A DNA stretch of 64,000 nt from WM-3-3 sp041660045 (GCA_041660045.1 JBAZXA010000001.1:496001-560000), one strand, 5' to 3'; shown: positions 27,112-36,383, counted from the first letter of the stretch. Numbers and translations are program-made. The notes: generated by a model from the letters alone, not told the origin.

Positions 27112-28503
27112 TTAGCCTTTCAACGCCTTCAACACCGCTTGCAAAGTATCATTAGCATCGCCAAACAACATCCTAGTGTTTTCCAAGACAAATAAAGGAT
27201 TACCAACACCAGCATAACCTGATGCCATGCTACGTTTCATAGCGATGGTCGTTTCACCTTTCCAACATTCCAGCACTGGCATACCGGCGATAGGGCTGTT
27301 GGGGTCTGATAGCGCGGATGGGTTGACAATATCATTGGCACCTATCACCAAGGTCACATCCACATTGGGAAAATCCTCGTTGATTTCTTCCATTTCAAAA
27401 ACAATGTCGTAAGGTACTTTAGCTTCGGCCAATAACACATTCATGTGCCCAGGCATACGACCTGCAACAGGATGAATGCCAAAACGCACTTTTTTACCTT
27501 TCTCACGCAGCAGCTTGGTAATCTCATTAACAGTATGTTGGGCTTGTGCCACCGCCATGCCATAACCAGGAATAATCATGATATTTTTGGATGCATGCAA
27601 AAGTTGTGCAGTTTCTTCAGCACTGATAGGGGTAACATCACCTTCCACCACCGCCGCTTCACCCGATGAGCCCGTGCCAAAACCGCCAGCGATAACACTG
27701 ATAAAGTTACGGTTCATCGCCCGGCACATAATATAGCTTAATATGGCCCCGCTACTACCAACCAAAGCGCCGGTGACTATCAGTAAATCATTACTTAACA
27801 TAAAACCTGTAGCTGCCGCTGCCCAACCAGAATAACTGTTGAGCATGGACACCACGACCGGCATGTCAGCGCCGCCAATAGCCATTACCATGTGGACGCC
27901 AAAGGCTAAGGCAATAATCGTCATGAGTAATAAGGGAAAAGTCCCACCATCAGCTTCTGCTTGATGTAAGAACCAGCGGCCCAGTAAAACGGTAAGGATT
28001 AATAAAGCTAAATTCAGCCAATGTCGCGCCGGCAAAAGCAAGGGCTTACCATCAATTTTGCCACTAAGTTTGCCAAAGGCGATAACTGAGCCAGAAAAAG
28101 TAATGGCGCCTATTAAAACACCAATATAAATCTCGCCCTCATGTATGGACTTTTCCGCACCGGATAAAGTCGATGAGCCATCCATAAAATTGGCATAACC
28201 GACTAACACAGCTGCCATACCCACTAAACTGTGCATGATCGCGACTAGTTCTGGCATTTGTGTCATTTCAACTTTTATAGCGGCTTTAGAACCGATAAAA
28301 CCGCCTATTAGCAGCGCCAGGATTAACACGATATAAGAATTGACCGATGGGCTTAAGGTCGTGGCGATAATAGCTATCGCCATACCTAACATACCGTAAT
28401 AATTGCCTTTTCTGGCAGTCTCCTGGTGGCTAAGCCCGCTTAAACTTAAAATAAATAATACGGTGGCAGCGATGTAAGACATCGTAACTAAACTGTTTGT
28501 CAT
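27112..28503 (-). CDS. pntB: NAD(P) transhydrogenase subunit beta
   Basis: Proton-translocating transhydrogenase, transferring hydride between NADH and NADP+ at the inner membrane. The 463-residue beta subunit has about nine membrane segments in the first 270 residues and the NADP(H)-binding domain III with IPGYGMAVAQAQ, GIHPVAGRMPGHMN and VIGANDIVNP. It follows pntA by 9 bases. In methylotrophs the enzyme can supply NADPH for biosynthesis; that is inference here. Confidence 0.97.
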   Translation of the reverse strand: MTNSLVTMSYIAATVLFILSLSGLSHQETARKGNYYGMLGMAIAIIATTLSPSVNSYIVLILALLIGGFIGSKAAIKVEMTQMPELVAIMHSLVGMAAVLVGYANFMDGSSTLSGAEKSIHEGEIYIGVLIGAITFSGSVIAFGKLSGKIDGKPLLLPARHWLNLALLILTVLLGRWFLHQAEADGGTFPLLLMTIIALAFGVHMVMAIGGADMPVVVSMLNSYSGWAAAATGFMLSNDLLIVTGALVGSSGAILSYIMCRAMNRNFISVIAGGFGTGSSGEAAVVEGDVTPISAEETAQLLHASKNIMIIPGYGMAVAQAQHTVNEITKLLREKGKKVRFGIHPVAGRMPGHMNVLLAEAKVPYDIVFEMEEINEDFPNVDVTLVIGANDIVNPSALSDPNSPIAGMPVLECWKGETTIAMKRSMASGYAGVGNPLFVLENTRMLFGDANDTLQAVLKALKG

Positions 28504-28512
28504 CGTAGCCCC

Positions 28513-30075
28513 TTATTTTCTAAACATTTCTAACATACGGCGGGTTACTAAAAAGCCCCCGGCGATGTTAATGGATGCAATCAGTATCGCCAGCCCAGCC
28601 AACACGGTGATCATAAAACCTTTGCCGGAGACCTGCACCAACGCGCCGATAACGATAATGCCACTAATCGCATTAGTGACACTCATTAATGGTGTGTGTA
28701 AGGAAGGACTAACATTCCAAATTACTTGGTAGCCTATAAAACAAGCCAATACAAACACGGTAAAGTGCGACATAAATGAGGCTGGTGCACCTGACCCCAC
28801 AAAATAAAGGGCTAAACCACCTAAAACTAAAGGCATAAATGGTTTAACGACGGCAGGGATATAGGATTTTTTTACTTTTATAGGGGCATTCGCCGTCGCC
28901 GCCGCAGTTTGGGTAGGTGTTGCCGCCGATAATTTTGGCGGTGGCGGCGGCCAAGTGATTTTACCTTCTTTAATGACTGTTGCCCCACGGATGACTTCAT
29001 CTTCCATATTAACGTTAATCACGCCATTTTTTTCGGGACAAAGATCAGTCAGTAAATGCCGTAAGTTGGTAGCATACAATTGGCTAGATTGGTTGGCTAA
29101 ACGGCTGGGCAAGTTGGTGTAGCCTATTATGGTAACACCGTGTTTTACAACCACTTGGTCTTTTTCTGTGAGTTCGCAATTACCGCCTTGTTCAGCAGCC
29201 AAGTCGACGACCACACTACCCGGCTTCATCGATTGCACCATGGCTTTAGTGATAAGTTTAGGTGCCGGTTTACCAGGAATTAGCGCAGTTGTGACAATAA
29301 TGTCTACTTCTTGCGCTTGTTGGGCAAACAAAGCCATTTCTGCTTCTATAAACTCCTTGGACATAGTTTTGGCATAACCGCCAGTGCCGGAGCCTTCTTC
29401 TTTAAAATCCAGCATTAAAAACTCAGCGTCCATGCTTTCAATTTGTTCCTTAACTTCAGGCCGGGTATCAAACGCCCTAACAATAGCGCCCATGCCTTTG
29501 GCCGTACCAATCGCTGCCAAACCTGCTACGCCGGCGCCAATTACCAGTACTTTAGCGGGTGGTATTTTTCCCGCAGCGGTAATCTGTCCGGTAAAAAAGC
29601 GGCCAAAATGCTGGGCTGCTTCTATAATTGCCCGGTAGCCTGCAATATTAGCCATGGAACTTAAAGCATCCAGTTTTTGCGCACGTGACATGCGCGGCAC
29701 ACTATCCATAGCGAGCACCGTTGCGTTTTTGGCAGCCAACTGCTGCATTAACCCCTCATTTTGTGCAGGCCAAATAAAACTGATTAATGTAGCGCCTTTG
29801 GATAATAACTCAACCTCTTCCACAGCGAGTTTAGGGTGCTGTGCGGGTGGCCGTACCTTCATAACAATATCGGCTTGACTCCAAAGCGTTTTCGCTGATT
29901 TTACTATCTTGCAACCCACCGCTTTATAAGCTGCATCAGAAATATCAGCGGCATCACCCGCACCACTTTCTATACTGATATCAAAACCTAATTTGATAAT
30001 TTTTTCGGCAGCTTCCGGCGTTGCCGCCACTCGTTTTTCGCCTTCATGAATTTCTTTTGGAACACCTATCTTCAT
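28513..30075 (-). CDS. pntA: NAD(P) transhydrogenase subunit alpha
   Basis: Carries NAD(H)-binding domain I and part of the membrane domain. The 520-residue protein starts MKIGVPKEIHEGEKRVAATP, has the nucleotide site VIGAGVAGLAAIG near residue 175 and RAFDTRPEVKEQ, a Pro-rich and Ala-rich linker near 370-390, and four C-terminal membrane segments. The frame opens at GTG 30084, but ATG at 30075 has AGGTGA before it and gives the family N-terminus. It is the fused (single-chain) alpha form as in E. coli, not the split PntAA/PntAB form. Confidence 0.96.
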   Translation of the reverse strand: MKIGVPKEIHEGEKRVAATPEAAEKIIKLGFDISIESGAGDAADISDAAYKAVGCKIVKSAKTLWSQADIVMKVRPPAQHPKLAVEEVELLSKGATLISFIWPAQNEGLMQQLAAKNATVLAMDSVPRMSRAQKLDALSSMANIAGYRAIIEAAQHFGRFFTGQITAAGKIPPAKVLVIGAGVAGLAAIGTAKGMGAIVRAFDTRPEVKEQIESMDAEFLMLDFKEEGSGTGGYAKTMSKEFIEAEMALFAQQAQEVDIIVTTALIPGKPAPKLITKAMVQSMKPGSVVVDLAAEQGGNCELTEKDQVVVKHGVTIIGYTNLPSRLANQSSQLYATNLRHLLTDLCPEKNGVINVNMEDEVIRGATVIKEGKITWPPPPPKLSAATPTQTAAATANAPIKVKKSYIPAVVKPFMPLVLGGLALYFVGSGAPASFMSHFTVFVLACFIGYQVIWNVSPSLHTPLMSVTNAISGIIVIGALVQVSGKGFMITVLAGLAILIASINIAGGFLVTRRMLEMFRK

Positions 30076-30285
30076 TACAATCACCTTTTTTATTATTTAG
30101 TTGGCAGATGGTACGGACAGCTCTATTTGAAGTACTTTCAGGATGTTTTAACCCCGAGGCGCAGAATAGGCTGTTATGTCTTGTTTTTCAACCCATAATT
30201 CATTTCTTGCAAGGGCTGATTGCATTCAACCGAATCTGGGGTTAGAGTTGGCTCGCCTATACCATACGTTTTAACGGAGCCTGCC

Positions 30286-31074
30286 ATGACCTTAAGCCGA
30301 ATTTATATTTTTTATGGATTAACCTTACTAAGCACTTTGTTTAGTTGCCCAAGCATAGCCGCTGACCTTACCCGCGCCCAAATAGAAAGCTTATTGGCAA
30401 CCGCTAGTAAAGACCAACCTGCGGATCTACGCCGCAAAGACTTAAAGGGCGTCGATTTATCAAACTTAGACTTTCGTTTAGCCGATTTATGGGGCGCAGA
30501 TCTACGTTATGCTAATTTTAAGCACAGCAAATTATCCGGTTTAGTTTTAGATTTAACCGTGATGACCAAAATTAATCTGGCGGGCGCAGACCTTTCTAAC
30601 AGCAGTATTTTTGGTGTGCACATGGTCGGCTCAGATTTAAGCGGCGCTAATTTGAGCGGTAGCCGATTTATAGCTAATCTAGATAAATCCAACCTAAGCT
30701 TGGCCAATTTAAGCCATGCCAATTGGGGTGTTGATATGAAAAACCAACCCATGGGGCTGATGCGGGTTAGTTTAAACAGCGTAAATTTATCCAAGGCCAA
30801 TTTAAGCGGGGCCAATCTTAGCCGGGCACTTATGCGCCTAGCCAACCTCAGTGGTGCAAACTTAACAAACGCTAATTTAACGGGTGTGGATTTGGTTAAA
30901 GCTGACCTTAGCCAGGCCGATTTAAGCGGTGCCGACTTGTCCAATGCCTTGCTTGAAGATGCTAATTTTGCCGGCGCAAATCTAAACGGCACCCGCTTTA
31001 CTGGCATTAAGGATAAAGCGACCTTACGTGGCTTAGACAGCAGTAAAAATCTGGATAAAGCTATATTTAACTAA
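30286..31074 (+). CDS. Exported pentapeptide-repeat protein
   Basis: The 262-residue product has a signal peptide (residues 1-25; SIAA is the likely cut, an LFSC lipobox is a weaker alternative) followed by pentapeptide repeats A(D/N)LxX from about residue 48 to 245, interrupted by a short non-repeat segment around GVDMKNQPMG. Such repeats form a right-handed square beta-helix. Most relatives are cytosolic DNA-mimic or scaffold proteins, so export is notable. The frame opens at TTG 30220; ATG at 30286 has GGAG 6 bases upstream and exposes the signal peptide. The gene ends 22 bases from the convergent neighbour. Confidence 0.85.
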   Translation: MTLSRIYIFYGLTLLSTLFSCPSIAADLTRAQIESLLATASKDQPADLRRKDLKGVDLSNLDFRLADLWGADLRYANFKHSKLSGLVLDLTVMTKINLAGADLSNSSIFGVHMVGSDLSGANLSGSRFIANLDKSNLSLANLSHANWGVDMKNQPMGLMRVSLNSVNLSKANLSGANLSRALMRLANLSGANLTNANLTGVDLVKADLSQADLSGADLSNALLEDANFAGANLNGTRFTGIKDKATLRGLDSSKNLDKAIFN

Positions 31075-31096
31075 AGGCTAGGTTTTCCAGATCATA

Positions 31097-32203
31097 TTAC
31101 TGAAGCTGTGTTGCTTTGTTAATGACTAAAATACGGGCTAAACGCCTTAAACCATCGGATGAAATATCTAGACCAAATGGCGCACCGATATTCTCTAGTT
31201 CATAAATGGCATCGGTGGCCGCAATAAACGTTAAATAGCGTAAGCCTTGCATACCCGGAACATCATTGGCAATAGTCTTTAATACTGGCGCTAGACGCTG
31301 CCAAGTTTTAGTAAAAAATGACCGTACAGGATCTACCCCATTAACATCATGTTCCTGTAAACCTGCTTGTAAAGAGGTTCTGGAATCAAGCAAAATTTCC
31401 ATCAAGGCTTCGCGTAATTCCACAGAATCCGTATCATCTGAAGCTTGTTGTATCGCTGAGGTTAAAAACTCATCCCAGTGTGCCCAAGCGGATTGCCATT
31501 GTTTTTGTTCTTCCGCACTAAAAGCAGGCGCAGGCTTTGGTTTTACCTGAGTAATCTGTTCTGGCGCATTAAATACTAACTTAAAGCCTACACCTTTGTC
31601 GCCAGCATTAATATTGGCAAATTTCAGCGAATCTAACATGGCTTTAGCTTGCGCCGAGTTTGATTCAGGTACAATTTGATTAAGCGTTTGGGCAATACTA
31701 CCGCGGGCTTCGTTTAAATCCAACTTCATCTCTGCCAATTTAGGCTCAGCCACTTGTTTGATTAATTCTTGCAATTTGCCAATTTGTAAATAATGACCAT
31801 CCCTATCATAAGCATTAGCTTTGGTAATTGGAAAACTGACTACGGCGCCACTGGCATCTAAGCTTGGTTGTTGAAAGCTCTCCAATACCCCAACCCATTC
31901 CAACACGGGTAAACACTGGTTTCCCAATTGAGTGCCGTAACGGGCATGCACCTCATTTAATAACCTAATTTGACCATTTTTTCCGCTAATATCAGGATTA
32001 GATAATTTTAAAAAACTACAGCCTTTACCACTATTCCAAACCTCAACCGAGTTACCTGATGTTTTGTATACTTGAGTCAACAGCGCTTTTTTGATGAGGC
32101 TGTAATCGATTAGCAAAGGAATACTTAATTGGGCAGATTGTGCTGGACTAATCACCATCAATAAGCAAACCAGCAAACTCGTTAATTTTAAACTAATTTT
32201 CAT
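31097..32203 (-). CDS. Exported protein of unknown function
   Basis: The 368-residue protein has a clear signal peptide (MKISLKLTSLLVCLLMVIS, cut near PAQSA). The mature part starts with LSIPLLIDYSLIKKAL and contains two Cys in the first 100 residues that could pair, a middle Pro-rich hinge (KPKPAPA near residue 220), and a helical C-terminal half with GMQGLRYLTFIAATDAIYEL. No catalytic motif is recognised. It is divergent from the Fae homologue with 132 bases between them, so the two may share regulation. Confidence 0.75.
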   Translation of the reverse strand: MKISLKLTSLLVCLLMVISPAQSAQLSIPLLIDYSLIKKALLTQVYKTSGNSVEVWNSGKGCSFLKLSNPDISGKNGQIRLLNEVHARYGTQLGNQCLPVLEWVGVLESFQQPSLDASGAVVSFPITKANAYDRDGHYLQIGKLQELIKQVAEPKLAEMKLDLNEARGSIAQTLNQIVPESNSAQAKAMLDSLKFANINAGDKGVGFKLVFNAPEQITQVKPKPAPAFSAEEQKQWQSAWAHWDEFLTSAIQQASDDTDSVELREALMEILLDSRTSLQAGLQEHDVNGVDPVRSFFTKTWQRLAPVLKTIANDVPGMQGLRYLTFIAATDAIYELENIGAPFGLDISSDGLRRLARILVINKATQLQ

Positions 32204-32275
32204 ATCCTATCGTACTCCCAAAATTTTAATATCTGCTTCCTATCGGCTTAAGCAGGTAGGCAACACCCACATTGC

Positions 32276-32305
32276 TTGCCTCACTGACTTTATCCAGCTT
32301 AGAAT
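32276..32305 (+). promoter_or_regulatory. Possible promoter for the Fae homologue
   Basis: TTGCCT (32276-32281, 4 of 6) and TAGAAT (32300-32305, 5 of 6) are 18 bases apart, with a predicted start near 32312 and AGGA 8 bases before the ATG at 32336. Weak evidence, by eye. Confidence 0.35.
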
Positions 32306-32335
32306 GCCATTTTGTCATCATTTTAGGATTTAAAC

Positions 32336-32887
32336 ATGTCAGATACAATTTGGTTCCGGACCGGTGAAGCTACCGTTTTTTCAAGTGACGGCCAAGGCAC
32401 CGATGCAATGCCAGAAATCTTGATAGGTGATGTTAAAGGCCCTGCTGGCCAAGCATTCGCCACGCTAATGGGGCAAACTGAGGGCCATACCCGCATGTTT
32501 GCCATCCGTGCATGTAACCAACAAGTCCGACCTGCCACTATTATTGTGCCAAAAGTCACCATTAAATCGAGTGCTTACGTTAATTTATTTGGCGGCCCGG
32601 TGCAATCTGCCATTGCTGATGCGGTGTTGGATAGCGTAATCGATGGTGTAATCCCTAAACAACTTGCCAATGATTTATGCATAATCGCTATGGTTTGGAT
32701 TGCACCAGAATGTGCGGCCAACCCTGACTTAGACCGTAAAGATTTATACCGCACTAATTACGAAGCCATGAAGTTAGCCATCTCCCGGGCATTAAGCAAC
32801 TCACCAAGCATTGATGAACTAATAGCTAACCGCCACAAAATTGCCCATGAAATGTACGACCCTGAAACTGGCGAGTCACAATGGTAA
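32336..32887 (+). CDS. Divergent formaldehyde-activating enzyme (Fae) homologue
   Basis: Fae condenses formaldehyde with tetrahydromethanopterin in methylotrophs and archaea. This 183-residue protein shares the Fae framework: TGEATV at the start, EILIG, KVTIKS, NLFGGPVQSAIADAV, GVIPKQLANDL and NYEAMKLAISRA. By alignment from memory with the M. extorquens enzyme (VAHIDLIIG), the catalytic His is replaced by Met25 in DAMPEILIG. It also has a longer C-terminal tail. It is therefore a paralogue of Fae2/Fae3 type whose formaldehyde activity is doubtful; binding of the cofactor or sensing formaldehyde are possibilities. Its stop is 20 bases before the likely start of the GST-like gene. Confidence 0.85.
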   Translation: MSDTIWFRTGEATVFSSDGQGTDAMPEILIGDVKGPAGQAFATLMGQTEGHTRMFAIRACNQQVRPATIIVPKVTIKSSAYVNLFGGPVQSAIADAVLDSVIDGVIPKQLANDLCIIAMVWIAPECAANPDLDRKDLYRTNYEAMKLAISRALSNSPSIDELIANRHKIAHEMYDPETGESQW

Positions 32888-32906
32888 GACACCACCTAGT
32901 CTGAGC

Positions 32907-33587
32907 GTGGCCATCAACAGCAAACCTGTGCTCTATAGCTTCCGCCGTTGCCCTTATGCTATGAGGGCACGGTTGGCACTAGCCACAGCAAGCCTAGTTG
33001 TCGAATTTAGGGAAATTGAATTACGCAATAAACCACAGGCACTGCTGGCTATTTCAGCTAAAGCCACCGTGCCTGTGTTGCAGCTCAGTGATCGCCTAGT
33101 GCTGGATGAAAGTCTAGATATTATGTTGTGGGCCTTGGCTCAAAATGATCCAGGCGTATGGTTGGATAGCCGTTGGCTTGACGATGCCCAGCACTTAATC
33201 CAAAGCAATGATGGTGATTTTAAATTTTATCTGGATCGTTATAAATACGCAGAACGTTATCCTGAGCACCCCAAAGTTTATTATAGGCAACAAGCCAGCT
33301 TATTTCTTAGTGATTTGGAACAGCGCTTAAACGCTAAGCGCTATTTATGTGCTGATACATTTACCGTGGCCGATGCCGCTATTGCGCCTTTCATCCGCCA
33401 ATTTGCCAACGTTGATAGGGTTTGGTTTGAAACGACCTATGTGGCTTTAAACAATTGGCTAGGCCAATTTTTAGCATCCCAAGCATTTCATAACATTATG
33501 GCAAAACACCCACCTTGGCAACCCAATGACCAACCGCTATTTTTAAAGATGAACTCTATGGCGAGTCCTCAACACATCGCCCATTAA
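32907..33587 (+). CDS. Glutathione S-transferase-like protein
   Basis: Thioredoxin-fold N-terminal domain with YSFRRCPYAMRARLAL and the cis-Pro motif TVPVLQ followed by LDESLDI, then an all-helical C-terminal domain with FTVADAAIAPF. The Cys in CPYAMR could be the active residue, as in omega-like or glutaredoxin-2-like GSTs. The frame is open from TTG 32841 within the Fae gene; GTG at 32907 begins just before the fold and avoids the overlap, but no clear ribosome site is seen, so the start is uncertain. Co-location with Fae suggests C1 or aldehyde stress, inferred. Confidence 0.78.
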   Translation: MAINSKPVLYSFRRCPYAMRARLALATASLVVEFREIELRNKPQALLAISAKATVPVLQLSDRLVLDESLDIMLWALAQNDPGVWLDSRWLDDAQHLIQSNDGDFKFYLDRYKYAERYPEHPKVYYRQQASLFLSDLEQRLNAKRYLCADTFTVADAAIAPFIRQFANVDRVWFETTYVALNNWLGQFLASQAFHNIMAKHPPWQPNDQPLFLKMNSMASPQHIAH

Positions 33588-33705
33588 ACAAAACCACAAG
33601 TTTGTTGTCAGAGCAATGTTATTAAGCCACTGCTTTCAGTCTTAACCTATCATAAAATCAGGTTTTGACTTTTTACCCGCTACCGTAATATTTAAGGAAT
33701 TTTTC

Positions 33706-34479
33706 ATGCGCAGCCGTATTTTTGTTAAACCGACCTGGATTTTAATGCTACTTTCTACCCTTTTTGCAGCCTCAGTTAACGCCGAATGCACATCCAGCAG
33801 CCCTGCCCATTCCGTGGCTGTGCTTGAACTTTACACCTCAGAAGGCTGTAGCAGCTGTCCTCCCGCGGACCGCTGGTTAAGCAGCATAGCCGCCGCCGGT
33901 TTTAACCCTGACCAAGTTATCCCATTGGCTTTTCATGTCGATTATTGGGATTACATCGGTTGGAAAGACCGCTTTGCTAAACCCGCGTATTCCGAGCGTC
34001 AACGTGACCAAGTTATATTAGGGGGACGCGATACGGCTTTTACGCCACAAATTATGCTGAATGGCAAAAATTACCGTGGCTGGTTAAGTGATGCCACATT
34101 TGCCCGCGACCTTGTGCTAATCAACAAACGTCCTGCCATAGCTAACATTCAGCTAAATTTAGCAGCCAACGCCAATGCCATTACTATTAAGGCTGCGGTC
34201 ACAGCGACAGTCCCAACCCAAAAAGAAGCCGAACTTTATTTGGCTGTTTATGAAAACGATCTTAACTCAGCCGTGCGTGCCGGTGAAAACCGGGGAGAAA
34301 AACTACATCACGACTATGTGGTACGCGAGTGGTTAGGACCTTATAGCCTTGAAGGGACTACCCAAAGCATCAACCTGAACCCAGAATGGAAAAAAACCGA
34401 TTTAGGGGTTGTGGCCTTAATACAAAACCGCCATAGTGGGGAAATATTACAAGCTGTCACCCGTAAAATCTGCAGTTAA
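33706..34479 (+). CDS. DUF1223 exported thioredoxin-like protein
   Basis: The 257-residue protein has a signal peptide (cut near SVNA, residue 26) and the DUF1223 signature LELYTSEGCSSCPPADRWL with a CSSC thioredoxin-like dithiol, followed by FHVDYWDYIGWKDRFA and TPQIMLNG. Related proteins are periplasmic and of unknown function; an oxidoreductase role is suggested by the CxxC. AAGGAA precedes the ATG. Confidence 0.88.
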   Translation: MRSRIFVKPTWILMLLSTLFAASVNAECTSSSPAHSVAVLELYTSEGCSSCPPADRWLSSIAAAGFNPDQVIPLAFHVDYWDYIGWKDRFAKPAYSERQRDQVILGGRDTAFTPQIMLNGKNYRGWLSDATFARDLVLINKRPAIANIQLNLAANANAITIKAAVTATVPTQKEAELYLAVYENDLNSAVRAGENRGEKLHHDYVVREWLGPYSLEGTTQSINLNPEWKKTDLGVVALIQNRHSGEILQAVTRKICS

Positions 34480-34539
34480 TACCTAAAAGTTCATTCAAAA
34501 AGTTGTCCTTTGAGCATCGTTTTTCCTAGACAAGAGGGT

Positions 34540-34567
34540 TGCATCAGCCAATGCTTAAGCTGATGCA
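34540..34567 (+). terminator. Stem-loop after the DUF1223 gene
   Basis: Perfect 9-base stem TGCATCAGC / GCTGATGCA with a 10-base loop, 60 bases after the stop codon. No T-run follows. Tentative transcript end. Confidence 0.35.
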
Positions 34568-34641
34568 GCAACGCTGTAACGGATTCATCACCTTAACCTA
34601 GCCCTCATTATTCTTGCTATAAACATTTTTTAAGACCTGCC

Positions 34642-34670
34642 TTAGCAAGCATTCTGACTTAGCGTATAAT
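34642..34670 (+). promoter_or_regulatory. Probable promoter for the aminotransferase gene
   Basis: A perfect TATAAT (34665-34670) lies 17 bases after TTAGCA (34642-34647, 4 of 6 to consensus). Start would be near 34677, about 33 bases before the ATG, and AAGGAAC precedes the ATG. Confidence 0.45.
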
Positions 34671-34709
34671 TATCTATCATCTTAGACATCCCACTTTTTC
34701 TTAAGGAAC

Positions 34710-35891
34710 ATGAGCATCAAACTTTCTAACAGAGTCCAAGCCGTTAAACCCTCCCCAACGTTAGCAGTGACTGCAAGAGCAGCTGAAATGCGTGCGGCAG
34801 GCCGGGATATTATTGGACTAGGTGCAGGCGAGCCAGACTTTGACACGCCAGAACATATCAAAGCCGCCGCTAATCAAGCTATAGCCAATGGCTTTACCAA
34901 ATATACCGCAGTTGATGGCATGCCTAGCCTAAAAAAAGCCATAATCCACAAATTTAAAACTGAGAATGGTTTGGTCTATGTGCCTAAGCAAATCTTAGTG
35001 TCATGTGGTGGCAAACAAAGTTCTTATAACCTAATCCAAGCCTTGATCAATGCTGGTGATGAAGTTATTATCCCGGCGCCTTATTGGGTATCCTACCCCG
35101 ATATGGTGTTATTGGCTGAAGGTGTCCCGGTTATTATTGAGACCACCCAAGCCCAGCGTTTTAAAATTTCACCCGCGCAATTACGCGCGGCGATTACCGA
35201 TAAAACCAAGCTGATGTTTATCAACAGCCCGTCCAACCCATCCGGTATCGCCTATACACTAGAAGAATTAAAAGCCATAGGGGATGTGTTAAAAGACTAC
35301 CCAAATATTATTATTGCAACCGATGATATGTATGAACATATCCTTTGGCATAAAGGTAGTTTCAACAATATCTTAAATGCACATCCTGACTTATATGAGC
35401 GTACTGTCGTTATGAACGGCGTGTCCAAAGCCTATTCTATGACCGGTTGGCGTATAGGTTATGCTGCAGGGCCATTAAATTTAATTGAGGCTATGTGCAC
35501 CATACAGTCACAAAGTACGTCTAACCCTACATCCATATCGCAAGTAGCCGCAGAAGCGGCCTTAACGGGTGATCAAGGCTTTATAGACCAGATGTGCACT
35601 GAATTTAAAAAGCGCCATGATTATGTAGTTGAACAATTCAACAGCATCGATGGCATAGATTGTTTAGACACCGATGGTACTTTTTATGTCTTCCCCAATG
35701 TAGAAAAGCTCATCGCAAAGCTCGACAATATCAATGATGACCTTGAATTTGCTGAATATTTAATAGAGAAAGCTGGCGTGGCGCTGGTTCCCGGTTCTGC
35801 CTTTGGCAATCCAGGCCACATCCGCATTTCCATAGCCACCAGCATGGCCAATCTGGAAATGGCCATGGAGCGGATCAAACAAGCTATTTAA
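34710..35891 (+). CDS. Aspartate/aromatic aminotransferase, class I
   Basis: PLP enzyme moving the amino group between aspartate and 2-oxoglutarate. The 393-residue protein has the class-I layout of the thermophile-type (I-gamma) aspartate aminotransferase: LGAGEPDFDTP near residue 38, INSPSNPSG near 171, and the PLP Lys in NGVSKAYSMTGWRIGYAAG near 234. The final Arg that binds the alpha-carboxylate is in GHIRISIA. Some members of this branch also use prephenate, so the exact substrate range is open. Stand-alone gene; the convergent gloA ends 35 bases away. Confidence 0.92.
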   Translation: MSIKLSNRVQAVKPSPTLAVTARAAEMRAAGRDIIGLGAGEPDFDTPEHIKAAANQAIANGFTKYTAVDGMPSLKKAIIHKFKTENGLVYVPKQILVSCGGKQSSYNLIQALINAGDEVIIPAPYWVSYPDMVLLAEGVPVIIETTQAQRFKISPAQLRAAITDKTKLMFINSPSNPSGIAYTLEELKAIGDVLKDYPNIIIATDDMYEHILWHKGSFNNILNAHPDLYERTVVMNGVSKAYSMTGWRIGYAAGPLNLIEAMCTIQSQSTSNPTSISQVAAEAALTGDQGFIDQMCTEFKKRHDYVVEQFNSIDGIDCLDTDGTFYVFPNVEKLIAKLDNINDDLEFAEYLIEKAGVALVPGSAFGNPGHIRISIATSMANLEMAMERIKQAI

Positions 35892-35925
35892 GAAAATAGA
35901 AGGTAGCAGGGTAACTTCCCGCTAT

Positions 35926-36366
35926 TTACCAGCTACCGGAATTTGCCATAGATAACCAAGGCTCAGCTGGCGCAAGTGGCTGGCCCTTTTGTAAGAGCTC
36001 TATCGATATGTTATCTGGCGATCGCACAAACGCCATATAACCATCTCGAGGCGGGCGATTAATTAACACACCTGCATCCATTAATCTTTCGCAATGTTGG
36101 TAAATATTGTCGACTTCAAATGCCAAATGGCCAAAATTACGGCCGCCCGTGTAATATTCGGTATCCCAGTTATAGGTCAATTCAAGCAGTGGCGCATCAT
36201 CAGCCTTAGCTTTAGCAGAGTCATCCGGGGCATTAAGATAAACTAAGGTAAACCTGCCTGCTTCGCTTTCCAGCCTACGGCACTCATGTAAGCCTAAGTG
36301 GTGACAATAAAAAGTTAACGATGCCTCAAGATTTTTTACCCGCACCATAGTATGTAAATATCGCAT
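35926..36366 (-). CDS. gloA: Lactoylglutathione lyase (glyoxalase I)
   Basis: Isomerises the methylglyoxal-glutathione hemithioacetal to lactoylglutathione. The 146-residue protein starts MRYLHTMVRVKNLEASL and offers the expected metal ligands: His5, Glu in LELTYNW, His in NFGHLAFEV and Glu in SIELLQKG. Length is of the short Ni/Co-dependent bacterial type. It is 17 bases downstream of tag on the same strand and may be co-transcribed. Confidence 0.94.
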   Translation of the reverse strand: MRYLHTMVRVKNLEASLTFYCHHLGLHECRRLESEAGRFTLVYLNAPDDSAKAKADDAPLLELTYNWDTEYYTGGRNFGHLAFEVDNIYQHCERLMDAGVLINRPPRDGYMAFVRSPDNISIELLQKGQPLAPAEPWLSMANSGSW

Positions 36367-36383
36367 AGTCCTTGCCCTGTTGA

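Noticed and set aside
30507..31007. 166-codon minus-strand frame opposite the pentapeptide-repeat gene
   Set aside because: The regular KLAPLK-like pattern is the antisense image of the pentapeptide repeats, not a separate protein.
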